This document shows positions 25,800-34,318 of a stretch of DNA of 64,000 bases, piece after piece. The position numbers and the translations under genes were made by a program. This DNA is from Ostreibacterium oceani (GTDB lineage Bacteria; Pseudomonadota; Gammaproteobacteria; Cardiobacteriales; Ostreibacteriaceae), in the NCBI RefSeq assembly GCF_009362845.1, contig NZ_WHNW01000002.1:303439-367438 (forward strand). Reading direction: 5' to 3'. Every line of letters starts with the position of its first letter. The first letter of the stretch is position 1. The notes below the pieces were generated by a model. It saw only the letters and a program-made list of their open reading frames with translations. It ran no database searches and was not told the origin of the DNA.

Positions 25800-28015
25800 T
25801 GCGAATATTTCCTCTTTGTTTCATTATAAATATCTAAGCCTTTCATGCGCTGTCTGAACTCTCGGGTAATATTCAGCGCTTCGTCTGCATTTCTCGCCAC
25901 GCGGGGTGTAACCAACACAATCAACTCGGTGCGAGTCGTGTTGCGCCCCGTTGAACGAAACAGCGCACCCGCAAGCGGAATATCCTGTAATAACGGCACA
26001 CCATTGCGGCTGGTATTGCTTTGCTCTTGGATTAACCCGCCTAACACAATCGTCTCACCGTCTTGGGCATTAATCGCACTGGCAATCTCTCGGGTAAAGA
26101 TGTTCGGGGCATCATCACTTCCCGTGCCACTGTTTCGACTGACCCGCTGTTTAATCGTTAACTGTACCACGCCACCGGCATTGACCCGTGGCGTAATCTC
26201 TAAATCAACGCCTGTGTTTAAATAAGTCGTCGAGGTGCTCACGATATCTCCATTCTGAATAACTGGATTAGGAATCGCAATATCTTCACCGACATTCATG
26301 GTCGCTGTTTCGTTATCCAGCACCATGAGCGACGGCGTGGATAGAAACTGTGCTAGGCCTTTTTGTGCCAATGCGTCGATTGTCACATTCACCCTGCCTG
26401 CGATATTGGCAAGCGTATAGTTAAACCCACCCGCAGCTTTCTCAGGAACTTGGGACACACTAATCCCTTGCTGACTTCCCCCTTCACCTCCTTTTTCTAA
26501 AAAGTATTTAAATCCATAGCGCAAATCATCGGTCAAGTTTATCTCTGCAATCACCACGTCTAATAAGACTTGCAACTTAGGCACATCAAGCTGGCGTAGT
26601 GCTTGCAATACTAAATCATAATTTGCTGGCGTTGCCTTAATCACCAAAGAATTATTCACTTCGTCAGCGGTAATTGTCGCCTGCGCGCCCGCAACGGCAT
26701 TACCAGAACGCCCCCCAGCATTCGAACTTAAACTCGACTGCAGCGTTGCCGACCCCCCTGTGCTGCCTGTGCTAGCGCTGCCCGCATTACTAGCATTAGA
26801 CGCTGCACCCACCGCTGCCGGCGACGTCACCCGTACTGGGGTTTGCCCTGGCGCAACCGACGGGTCTCGTGGCGTTGAAGTACTCGTACTTGACGAGGAA
26901 GAAGCAAAAATACCACTCAATACGCCCGCCAAATCCTCAGCGCGCCCATTCTGCACACGGTAAACATACAGCCGCTCGGTCTCGCCATTATTGGTGCGAT
27001 CAAGCTTTTCTAACCAGCGTCGTGCTTCAACCAAATAGTTTTCTTGGCGCGTTATCACCATGACGGCATTGAGTCTTTCCATCGGGATAAACTGAAACAA
27101 CCCTGCAAACGGCGTAGACCCTGACGCACCAAACAACCCCTCTAATTCAGGCAGCACATCCTGAACACCGACATTTTGCAAGCGATAAACACCAATTGAC
27201 ATGCCTTTTAACCAATCCACATCAAAGGTGTCGATGGTCTGCTGGATGTTTGCCAGCTCAGAACTAGTACCAGCAACGGTCAGGATATTTTTCACAGGAT
27301 CGACTTGCAACAGGCTGCCCGCAGGCAAAAAGGGCTCGAGGTTTTTCTGTGCTTCAGTTGCCGACAAATATTTCAGCGGAATAATACGGACTTCGTAGCC
27401 AGGCTTAAGGCTATCGATTCGCCCGACCTTAGGCGCCAGCGTACCGCGGTTGGCTTCGCCTAGCGGCAAAATGCGCACCAAATCACCGTCTTGGACAATA
27501 ACCGCGCCATTGACTTTTAGCAGCGTTTCTAACGTCGGCAGTAGGTCTTCTTTGGCAATGGGTTCGCTAGTCTGTAGCGTCACTTGACCTTGCACCGCAG
27601 GTGATAAAATATAGTTTTGTTCCAACAAATCCGTCATCACAAATTTAACGACTTCACGCAAATCAGCATTTTCAAAATTTAGCGTCACAGTACCTGCCGA
27701 GCGTCCACCTGTATACTGTGGCCGTTTTGCGTTGGGGTTAACAACACTGCCTGTTGCGCGCTCTGACTCAAAAACAGGTGCTGTATCCTCTACTGACTGA
27801 TTATCGCCGTTTTTGTCGCCATAAACTCCTTCAGCGCCCTCGTTTGAAAGTCGTCTATTTTCATGAATTTGTAGCGGATTTTCACGCAACAATTCCTGCT
27901 GAATTCGGCTCATGGTTTCTTGTTCCTGCAACTCACTAGCACAACCCGACAACCCCAACAAAGCAAAAACGCCCAACGCGCATAAGATTTTTTTATTCAT
28001 TTTTATATTACCCAT
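25796..28015 (-). CDS. gspD: Type II secretion secretin GspD (lipoprotein form)
   Basis: Forms the outer-membrane channel of the T2SS. The N-terminus (from the second Met) is MNKKILCALGVFALLGLSGC, a lipoprotein signal with lipobox LSGC; lipidated secretins such as XpsD and HxcQ reach the outer membrane without a separate pilotin. N0 begins near VTLNFENADLREVVKFVMTD (about 110). N1-N3 follow (GYEVRIIPLKYLSATEAQKN, YRLQNVGVQDVLPEL, RLYVYRVQNGRAEDLAGVL). A Ser/Gly/Ala-rich loop occupies about 375-440, and the secretin core runs to residue 720 (LQVLLDVVIAEINL, IVLGGLIQEQSN, VPLLQDIPLAGALFRSTG, TELIVLVTPRV). The start overlaps the upstream gspN/C stop (TAATG). It is near the end of the operon, as in Xanthomonas. 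Confidence 0.95.
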   Translation of the reverse strand: MGNIKMNKKILCALGVFALLGLSGCASELQEQETMSRIQQELLRENPLQIHENRRLSNEGAEGVYGDKNGDNQSVEDTAPVFESERATGSVVNPNAKRPQYTGGRSAGTVTLNFENADLREVVKFVMTDLLEQNYILSPAVQGQVTLQTSEPIAKEDLLPTLETLLKVNGAVIVQDGDLVRILPLGEANRGTLAPKVGRIDSLKPGYEVRIIPLKYLSATEAQKNLEPFLPAGSLLQVDPVKNILTVAGTSSELANIQQTIDTFDVDWLKGMSIGVYRLQNVGVQDVLPELEGLFGASGSTPFAGLFQFIPMERLNAVMVITRQENYLVEARRWLEKLDRTNNGETERLYVYRVQNGRAEDLAGVLSGIFASSSSSTSTSTPRDPSVAPGQTPVRVTSPAAVGAASNASNAGSASTGSTGGSATLQSSLSSNAGGRSGNAVAGAQATITADEVNNSLVIKATPANYDLVLQALRQLDVPKLQVLLDVVIAEINLTDDLRYGFKYFLEKGGEGGSQQGISVSQVPEKAAGGFNYTLANIAGRVNVTIDALAQKGLAQFLSTPSLMVLDNETATMNVGEDIAIPNPVIQNGDIVSTSTTYLNTGVDLEITPRVNAGGVVQLTIKQRVSRNSGTGSDDAPNIFTREIASAINAQDGETIVLGGLIQEQSNTSRNGVPLLQDIPLAGALFRSTGRNTTRTELIVLVTPRVARNADEALNITREFRQRMKGLDIYNETKRKYSQ

Positions 28016-28572
28016 TATTCATCACCCAACGATCGTAACGACCTGACAGGTGATGTATTTGCAAACGTTCTTAATTGTAACACGGTCGTTTGTTCCCCTT
28101 GGTTAAAGACCGCAGAATCTTTATTCACTTCACTAAGCGTCCAGCCCTTATAAACCATGCCTTGCTCCAATCGCTTAACGCCATCGCCGCCTGATAAAAA
28201 AATCATGCGGACTGAGTCCGTCAAAATGACACTGACTAGCGACTCATCTAATGCTTCAATTTCTACTGGCGCTTCAGGCTCCTCTTCTGTTTCCGCAATC
28301 ACCTCGACAATAGGGCGACGCGTCGAAAATAGCAGCGGTCGCTGCAAACTATCGTCTAGCTTTTCCTGCACAGCCACGTCTAAATCTGCCGCCACGATAT
28401 CAATCGCTATCGTCGGATCAGGCGCTGCCGTCTGGTTGTTGACTTTATCTATCACTGAACGATAACCAACAAAAGACCAAACACTGATTGCCGCAACCAA
28501 AATCGCAACCATCGTTACCATGACAAACAACCATTTTGTAATATAATTGCGTCTAGAGGCTCTCGTTTTCAT
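28015..28572 (-). CDS. T2SS inner-membrane protein GspC/XpsN-like
   Basis: Bitopic inner-membrane protein that connects the inner platform to the secretin. It has a short basic cytoplasmic tail, one transmembrane helix (about 14-36, WLFVMVTMVAILVAAISVWSF), a proline/acidic linker (about 85-108, ETEEEPEAPVEIEA) and a C-terminal homology-region-like domain (VSVILTDSVRMIFLSGG, LEQGMVYKGWTLSEVNKDSA, TTVLQLRTF). At 185 residues it is shorter than enteric GspC (about 270) and has no PDZ domain. Size and position, directly before gspD, match XpsN of Xanthomonas, the GspC counterpart there. It lies 5 bases after gspM. Confidence 0.8.
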   Translation of the reverse strand: MKTRASRRNYITKWLFVMVTMVAILVAAISVWSFVGYRSVIDKVNNQTAAPDPTIAIDIVAADLDVAVQEKLDDSLQRPLLFSTRRPIVEVIAETEEEPEAPVEIEALDESLVSVILTDSVRMIFLSGGDGVKRLEQGMVYKGWTLSEVNKDSAVFNQGEQTTVLQLRTFANTSPVRSLRSLGDE

Positions 28573-28577
28573 TAAAT

Positions 28578-29159
28578 TTACGCCCCCGTCTCAGGTGTCT
28601 CAGGTGAATAGAATGCTTCAATATCCATAGACAGGCGCAGTTGACCTGTTTCGCTGATACCTTGGCGAGTTCGCTTAATCATTGGAACCATGCGTGTTTG
28701 CACAACATTCATCAATGGCTTGTAGCCAGCCAGTTCGCTCAGTATGGTCACAAACCCATCATTATCAACCACAAAACTCACGCGCACCGATACCGTGCGC
28801 GAGTTTTCGTCTGTATTTCTGGCACGCGCTGGGTTAATCGAGCTAATTTCCCCACCTGCGTCTTCAATGATTTTTTTTATCGATGATAACAACTGCGCGG
28901 CGGCCGCCTCTCTGTCAGAGACGCGCATAAATAAATTAGACTCATCGAGTAACGCCTCAAACTCACTTAACACCGCTTGTAATTCAGGCTTATTGGCAAC
29001 TTGGCGCTGTAGATTAATAATTTGTTGTTCGCTGGCGCTGATATTTTTTTCGTAAAAATTCAATTTGCGAAAATACGGTACTAAAATTAGCACCGCCACC
29101 ACGGCTATCATTAGCAGCGTGCCTAAAACCGTCAGTAATTTCGTTTCTTGTCGTGTCAT
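28578..29159 (-). CDS. gspM: T2SS inner-membrane protein GspM
   Basis: Part of the inner-membrane platform; it pairs with GspL and helps recruit the GspE ATPase. It has one N-terminal transmembrane helix (about 8-28, LLTVLGTLLMIAVVAVLILVP), a periplasmic coiled-coil segment (NFYEKNISASEQQIINLQRQ), and a ferredoxin-like periplasmic domain (about 85-190) with VRVSFVVDNDGFVTILSELAG. The fold resembles PilO and the XpsM type rather than enteric GspM. The length is 193. It follows gspL with one base between stop and start. Identity is inferred from fold pattern plus exact operon position. Confidence 0.83.
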   Translation of the reverse strand: MTRQETKLLTVLGTLLMIAVVAVLILVPYFRKLNFYEKNISASEQQIINLQRQVANKPELQAVLSEFEALLDESNLFMRVSDREAAAAQLLSSIKKIIEDAGGEISSINPARARNTDENSRTVSVRVSFVVDNDGFVTILSELAGYKPLMNVVQTRMVPMIKRTRQGISETGQLRLSMDIEAFYSPETPETGA

Positions 29160-29160
29160 A

Positions 29161-30234
29161 CTATTGCGCCTGAATCACATCAAAACCAATATAAAATCGG
29201 TCTTTGCCAGACTGTCTCGCCCGGACAATCGGCGACAAAATCTGCCCATTCGTAAACAAGGGACTCGCATTAATCGTTGCCACCAACCCAGCGGCATCCA
29301 AAGACTCGCCTTTGATTTTAACTTGCTTTCCATCATAAATAAAATCGTTGACCCACGTATCATCTGGCAGTTGCCTAGCAAGCGCTTCATACAGCGTTGC
29401 AAACGCGATAGGACGCGATGCCAAAAAACTGGTCATCACCTGCTCTGCTTCGTCACGTTGCTGCCAAAGCAGCGCCTCACCCTCCGCGCCAGCTTGTAAT
29501 TGAAGCACCCGCTCGTTCAACTTAATCGCTGATAGGCGCTTAAAGGCAGCAGGCACGGCAAACAATATCGCCACCAACAGACATAACACACCAATTAAAA
29601 GCCAGTTTTTATTAAAGCGGAAAAATGATTGCTTGCGACGAGAGGCGACAGGTAGTAAATTAATATTCGTCTCGTCTATCGTGCATAGCTTATCAAACAG
29701 GATACCTGCCTGAGCAAAAGCATCAATCAGCATCTGCACCTGCGACTGATGAACGATAAATAGCCGTGCAAATAAACGCTCTTCATTTTTGCGTTCTATT
29801 TTGGTGTCAAAATAAATGCTATTTTTGTCAAACGGGGTGTGTTTTTCGATCTCATACCAAACGGTTTGATTCAAATTATCAGCAATACTGACAGGAAAAT
29901 CTAGCGGCTTGGACAGCACGGTTTCATTGGCAACGCGCAAGACAAGCTCGCTATCTGGATTCATTTTGGCCTTGAGCAACGTAACCACATCGTTGTCAAA
30001 ATATTCGGCTTGACGCTCAAATGCGCCTAAGTTAACCAACTCACCATGCTGATTATCGACAATGGTAATACGGTCAGACTGAACATCAACGATTAGTTGC
30101 TCTTCACCGACGATGAGGTTACTTTTTACCGCCTCAGGCAAGACGCTGACTAGGGCATCACCCCAATACTGTAGCGCTTGGGTAGTGCGGCGAATTATTG
30201 ATGCGCTTGCTTTTGAAGCATCATCTGCAAACAT
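29161..30234 (-). CDS. gspL: T2SS platform protein GspL
   Basis: Bitopic inner-membrane protein that binds GspE in the cytoplasm and GspM in the periplasm. Residues 1-200 are cytoplasmic, with an actin-like pattern (LIVGEEQLIVDVQSDRIT, LNQTVWYEIEKHTPFD). One transmembrane helix lies at about 210-230 (WLLIGVLCLLVAILFAVPAAF), and a PilN/GspL-type periplasmic domain follows (FATLYEALARQLPDDTWVND, YDGKQVKIKGESLDAAGLVA). Length is 357, close to XpsL. A gap of 84 bp separates it from gspK, the largest inside the operon, and could hold a processing site or internal promoter; I see no clear one. Confidence 0.87.
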   Translation of the reverse strand: MFADDASKASASIIRRTTQALQYWGDALVSVLPEAVKSNLIVGEEQLIVDVQSDRITIVDNQHGELVNLGAFERQAEYFDNDVVTLLKAKMNPDSELVLRVANETVLSKPLDFPVSIADNLNQTVWYEIEKHTPFDKNSIYFDTKIERKNEERLFARLFIVHQSQVQMLIDAFAQAGILFDKLCTIDETNINLLPVASRRKQSFFRFNKNWLLIGVLCLLVAILFAVPAAFKRLSAIKLNERVLQLQAGAEGEALLWQQRDEAEQVMTSFLASRPIAFATLYEALARQLPDDTWVNDFIYDGKQVKIKGESLDAAGLVATINASPLFTNGQILSPIVRARQSGKDRFYIGFDVIQAQ

Positions 30235-30318
30235 AATGACTGTCCTATTTTTACGGTTTTTACTAACATATTAATTGGTTTCTTATCGTTATCTTTATAA
30301 TTATAAACCATTTTATAC

Positions 30319-31251
30319 TTATTCAGCTACTAATTCTTGCTGTCTTTGTTCTGCGGCGGCGATTAATCCTTGCTTTGACTCGGCATCCAATAGACCGCGA
30401 ACCAGTATTTGAAAAGCGCCATTCCTATCAGGTCGTGCCTGCATAACAGCATAGACCGATTCGCTTTGCCCATCAGGCGTTATTGCATAGGATAACACAC
30501 GATAATGGCGGCTGCGAACACCAAAGGCCAAATACGAACCAAAAAGTTCAGTTGATTCAACTGCAATCACTTCATCGTTATGCTGTGCTTCACGCAGTGC
30601 ATGCACCTCGGCAATGGCCGCTTCATCAAGACCTAACATTGCCAAAACAGCATCTGGCGCGGCCATGGCATCGATTTTCCTACCGCCATAAACAGTAATC
30701 AGTGGCTTAATTTGCCGATAAGTTGCTGGAGAAACACCATACACCTGCGCTAACTCCTCGGTGAATAAGAATCGACGATGTTTCGGCAAAGGTAAATCCG
30801 CTTGTAAATAATCGGCATCAGAAACTGAGCTACCAACTGGCACATCCCCTGCGCCGCGCCAGTGCATGACATTATCAGCCAGCTGTTCAGCGTCAACCTC
30901 CTCTAAGCCTGCGTAGACAAATAGCAAAGTTAACAGCCCTTGATCTGCCTGATTGATATCTACTCGTCCTGCTTCTGATACGATACGCACAAAAACCTCA
31001 CCGCCAGAAAATGTCGCTTGGTATAGCCTGCCATCAGGCTTCCAGCGCACTTCAGCATCGCTATCTTGCATCGCATACATGGCATAATTCACCCCTGAAT
31101 ACGCACTGTATCGCGCCTGTACCCGCGTGCTGACGACATCAATTGCCTCTGTCTCACGATTGACATTCAGCACATAGTTGGCAGACAAGCTAAGCAACAC
31201 CCCCATGGCGACTAATACCGCAATCAAGACGATGCCTTGCTGTTTTTTCAT
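30319..31251 (-). CDS. gspK: T2SS minor pseudopilin GspK
   Basis: The large minor pseudopilin that caps the pseudopilus tip with GspI and GspJ. It has a short leader MKKQQG and then the processed hydrophobic helix IVLIAVLVAMGVLLSLSANY. As in other GspK proteins, the conserved Glu5 of pseudopilins is absent. The large alpha-helical insert that defines the family begins around residue 95 (DINQADQGLLTLLFVYAGLE). Length (310) is typical. Its start overlaps the gspJ stop by 4 bases. Cleavage needs a prepilin peptidase (GspO/PilD), which is not in this window. Confidence 0.9.
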   Translation of the reverse strand: MKKQQGIVLIAVLVAMGVLLSLSANYVLNVNRETEAIDVVSTRVQARYSAYSGVNYAMYAMQDSDAEVRWKPDGRLYQATFSGGEVFVRIVSEAGRVDINQADQGLLTLLFVYAGLEEVDAEQLADNVMHWRGAGDVPVGSSVSDADYLQADLPLPKHRRFLFTEELAQVYGVSPATYRQIKPLITVYGGRKIDAMAAPDAVLAMLGLDEAAIAEVHALREAQHNDEVIAVESTELFGSYLAFGVRSRHYRVLSYAITPDGQSESVYAVMQARPDRNGAFQILVRGLLDAESKQGLIAAAEQRQQELVAE

Positions 31252-31925
31252 CGTAAAGCCGCCTGGTTAAGCCCAATAACCACATTTTCCCACGATGCCC
31301 TAACAGGCGTATCAAATCGTGAGTCGTTATCATCAACGCGATCGATTGTCAGACGCACCGCTAACGGAAAAGTCGTTCCCTCTGTCCATTCAGACAGCCA
31401 TTGGGGCGCAATATCAACCTCGGGTGTTACGTCAGGCGGATAACCATAGTATTCAAACCGAACACGCGACACATCCGTCATTAACACTTCTGAGGCTTCA
31501 GGCCCTGCCAATGTCTCAGCCAAAGACGTTTCGCTTAACGGCCAATATTTCACCACCAGCGCTGCGTTATCGACCTCAGCGCTAGTCTCAACGGTAAATG
31601 CAAACACATAAACCCCCATTGCTTGTGCATTAGCGACAGGCAAAGGTGCAGCAAGATAAAGTATATCTTCACGGCCTTCAAACGTAATGCTCGCCCCTTG
31701 CGGCCCTTCTGCCCAAACGAGCGGCTTGGCGTTTTCTAGCATTTTGCGCATAAACCCCATCGCAATCGTATCATTTTCGGTTGCGCGAATCGTGGCATCA
31801 CTGTCATACCAAACTTCTGCGCCGTAGGCCAACAGCTTCATAACGGCCACGAGAATCAATGTCGTCAATCCCAAGGCAATGAGTATTTCCAATAACGTAA
31901 ATCCACGCGCACACCGATTATTCAT
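31248..31925 (-). CDS. gspJ: T2SS minor pseudopilin GspJ
   Basis: Pseudopilus-tip component. The type IV leader ends at RCARG followed by FTLLEILIALGLTTLILVAV, with Glu at position 5 of the mature protein. The globular domain includes the GspJ-typical VWYDSDATIRATENDTIAMG and a region of short strands (LRLTIDRVDDNDSRF). I use the ATG at 31925, which has GGGTG upstream; a TTG at 31937 directly after gspI would add four residues. It overlaps gspK by 4 bases. Confidence 0.88.
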   Translation of the reverse strand: MNNRCARGFTLLEILIALGLTTLILVAVMKLLAYGAEVWYDSDATIRATENDTIAMGFMRKMLENAKPLVWAEGPQGASITFEGREDILYLAAPLPVANAQAMGVYVFAFTVETSAEVDNAALVVKYWPLSETSLAETLAGPEASEVLMTDVSRVRFEYYGYPPDVTPEVDIAPQWLSEWTEGTTFPLAVRLTIDRVDDNDSRFDTPVRASWENVVIGLNQAALR

Positions 31926-31937
31926 AAGCGCACCCAA

Positions 31938-32417
31938 TCAAAAACGCAATGGGTCATCGCTAGGCGCTTGATTCGATAAATCACTGGCCTGCGCCTTTAA
32001 TGACACAATACGGATGGTATTATCGTACGCTGATGACCCCCAGGTAATGGCGACTTCAATATGATGCAGACCAAATCCAGGACGCGCTTCGCCGTGGTAA
32101 GGCTGGTCGGTCACTGAAATGTTATACGTAAACGGTGTCCCGTCAATCATACCTTGACCTGCGGCTTCATTGACATCATCGAATAATAGCGCCTCATCCA
32201 TTTTGGATTGCGCCCAAATATAGGCTTGGCTTTCGCGTTCGACGTCTAGTGTAGTCTCTACACCACTTGCATACAGTTGAGCAACGGCTGCCGCAACACC
32301 CGCCAAAATCGCCAAGGCAATCATTGTCTCCAACAGCGTAAACCCTGCCGACAAAGTCACCTTCGCCGCTGAAGCCACCCTCGCCGATGAAGTTAACTTG
32401 CCCTGTCTACAACGCAT
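31938..32417 (-). CDS. gspI: T2SS minor pseudopilin GspI
   Basis: Initiator of the pseudopilus tip complex. The prepilin cleavage site is SAG followed by FTLLETMIALAILAGVAAAV, with mature Glu5. The leader is unusually long (about 25 residues, with the repeat-like ASAAKVTLSAG). The ET dipeptide after the LL is the hallmark that distinguishes GspI. The globular part contains QSKMDEALLFDDVNE and HHIEVAITWGS. It overlaps the end of gspH by 11 bases, implying coupled translation. Confidence 0.88.
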   Translation of the reverse strand: MRCRQGKLTSSARVASAAKVTLSAGFTLLETMIALAILAGVAAAVAQLYASGVETTLDVERESQAYIWAQSKMDEALLFDDVNEAAGQGMIDGTPFTYNISVTDQPYHGEARPGFGLHHIEVAITWGSSAYDNTIRIVSLKAQASDLSNQAPSDDPLRF

Positions 32418-32895
32418 CGAATTCCTCTAAAATATTCACCTGACCCGTCATCCAAACAACATCAACGGCACGTTTGTCTTCACCCAAGACTAATGTCACC
32501 CGCCCACCACTGGATGCGCCATCGGGGTAAAACCGAATACCTGCGCGATCACCTTCGACCTCGGATTCTGCGGTCAAGACATCTAACGCAATACTGCCAT
32601 CAATCGCATTTTGCCGCTCACCCGGGGCAGTCACCGTTTTATTGACCATATCAAACACAACGACACGCTCGGATTGTGAAGTCATCGCCAAACTACGTGT
32701 ATAGCGCAGCACGCCAGCAACCGTTCGTGTCTCTTCTGCCAACAAGTAGTGATTTCGACCTGCCATAATGGCAGGCACAACCAAGGCAGATAATGCGCCG
32801 ATAATCGCCAGTACAATGAGAATTTCTAATAGCGTAAACCCGTCATGACTTTTCTTCACAGTACAGGATTGGTTCACATTGACGGCATTCGTCAT
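32407..32895 (-). CDS. gspH: T2SS minor pseudopilin GspH
   Basis: Minor pseudopilin linking the tip complex to the GspG shaft. The leader ends at KSHDG, followed by FTLLEILIVLAIIGALSALV with mature Glu5. Beyond it is the GspH/FimT-type domain (TRTVAGVLRYTRSLAMTSQS, IRFYPDGASSGGRVTLVLG). Length is 162. It follows gspG by 46 bp in the operon. The FimT-like motif YTRSLAMTS makes the assignment clear. Confidence 0.9.
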   Translation of the reverse strand: MTNAVNVNQSCTVKKSHDGFTLLEILIVLAIIGALSALVVPAIMAGRNHYLLAEETRTVAGVLRYTRSLAMTSQSERVVVFDMVNKTVTAPGERQNAIDGSIALDVLTAESEVEGDRAGIRFYPDGASSGGRVTLVLGEDKRAVDVVWMTGQVNILEEFDAL

Positions 32896-32941
32896 TTAAA
32901 AAAACCCACTAAATCGCATCACGCGGTAGCCTATCGCTGAT

Positions 32942-33397
32942 TTATAGTTGCCAGTTACCGATGTCTTCATCAGGCCCTTCACCGCCCGCTCTGCCGTCGG
33001 CACCGAATGAGTAGATATCAAACCGACCGTGTTGACCTGGCTGACGGTATTGATAATCACTACCCCAAGGGTCAACCAATTGCCCTTCGCTGAGATACGG
33101 CCCATTCCAACGTCTGACATCGCTAGGCTTTGTCATTAATTCTTGTAAATTGCTGGGTAACCTTTTCGTGTGCTGCCTAAACGTGGCAATCGCCCCTTGA
33201 ATACCTGCCATTTGCTGATAAGCCAATTCTTTATTCGCTTGATCTTGCTTGCCTGATATCGCAACCGCCACACCACCAACGATAGCGCCAATAATCGCCA
33301 ATACAATGAGAATTTCTAACAACGAAAACCCACCTTGTTTCGTTGCGCCGCTTGGTGAGGCACCTGGTTTTTTTGCCATTAAAGTCTGTTGATTCAT
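32942..33397 (-). CDS. gspG: T2SS major pseudopilin GspG
   Basis: Builds the shaft of the pseudopilus that pushes substrates through the secretin. A long charged leader (MNQQTLMAKKPGASPSG...KQGG) is cleaved before FSLLEILIVLAIIGAIVGGV; Glu5 is present. The GspG-specific parts follow: QMAGIQGAIATFRQHTKRLP, GPYLSEGQLVDPWGSDYQYR, and the calcium-site region FDIYSFGADGRAGGEGPDED with its conserved aspartates. A perfect AGGAGG site sits 7 bases before the ATG, consistent with the high yield needed for a major pilin. Confidence 0.96.
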   Translation of the reverse strand: MNQQTLMAKKPGASPSGATKQGGFSLLEILIVLAIIGAIVGGVAVAISGKQDQANKELAYQQMAGIQGAIATFRQHTKRLPSNLQELMTKPSDVRRWNGPYLSEGQLVDPWGSDYQYRQPGQHGRFDIYSFGADGRAGGEGPDEDIGNWQL

Positions 33398-33429
33398 TAC
33401 TTATTCCTCCTGTTCATTCTACGTTCATT

Positions 33430-34299
33430 CTAAAATAATACCTGCGGACGTGCCACCCACATATGCCATAAATACGAACGATGCAAAATGGCTGCCACCG
33501 TCTGGCGGGCAAAATACGTCGCATTTTCTGTGGCGGATGTCGCGATTAAAAACGCCCCATCAAATTCACGCAACCCCGTCCTAATATCGCACCCTAACAC
33601 CACGCTAAAGACGGGTAGCTGGCGACGCTCGGCCAACTTAAAAAATCCTGACATCACATTGAGCTTACCTAACTCAGTTTCAATCTTAAAGGCACCCACC
33701 CCAGCCGTTTCAGGCACATCGGGCGCAACCAATAGCGTTTCGCCTGCGCGCAACGCGCGTCGAATCGTCAACATATCGCTGGGATAAATGACGGTTGTAT
33801 TCGCACGGTGTGCTAACGCCCATATCCTTAGACGACATAGTATATTATATCCAGAAAACTTTTTCTCTATTGGATTAACTAACAGGTTTGATTTAACGCC
33901 TTTGGCCGCCAAATAACGGTACAACCAAATACCTGCGCCATAATGCGGAAAAAAAATCATCGCTTGTTTGCTTAGGCGTTCATCGAAATTGTGCTGCACA
34001 TACCGGGTTAAATACCGCTGCCCCCGCGTCAAGCACAAAAACACATCCGCGGCATCAATCATACGAATGACTTTGCAGTATTGCTGCCATCGTTTTTCGT
34101 CATCCACGAGCCCAGACTGCGCTGCTTGCTCCGACATAGTGGGCACATAGTCATGATAAAGCCAAGACCATTTAGCCAGCTGATGAAAAACAAACACGCA
34201 CCAACGCCACGGCAATATCACGGCTAAACTCGGGATGAGCAAATGCTCCACAAATCCGCGAATTTCCTGAATCAACCGTCGCCAAAAAGAAAACATCAT
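33430..34299 (-). CDS. LpxL/HtrB-like acyltransferase family protein inside the gsp operon
   Basis: A 289-residue protein of the lysophospholipid/lipid A acyltransferase family. An N-terminal membrane-associated segment (about 15-35, HLLIPSLAVILPWRWCVFVF) precedes the conserved blocks: the position of the catalytic His is FFPHYGAGIWLY (about 121-132), and the downstream block TIRRALRAGETLLVAPDVP matches the family's R-x-AL-x-x-GE...PD motif. In active members the His is followed five residues later by Asp or Glu; here that position is Ile, so catalysis is doubtful or altered. It lies between gspF (19 bp) and gspG (32 bp) on the same strand, so it is co-transcribed with the T2SS. Its role is unknown. 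Confidence 0.8.
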   Translation of the reverse strand: MMFSFWRRLIQEIRGFVEHLLIPSLAVILPWRWCVFVFHQLAKWSWLYHDYVPTMSEQAAQSGLVDDEKRWQQYCKVIRMIDAADVFLCLTRGQRYLTRYVQHNFDERLSKQAMIFFPHYGAGIWLYRYLAAKGVKSNLLVNPIEKKFSGYNILCRLRIWALAHRANTTVIYPSDMLTIRRALRAGETLLVAPDVPETAGVGAFKIETELGKLNVMSGFFKLAERRQLPVFSVVLGCDIRTGLREFDGAFLIATSATENATYFARQTVAAILHRSYLWHMWVARPQVLF

Positions 34300-34318
34300 T
34301 TAGATTGTCATTGATGGG

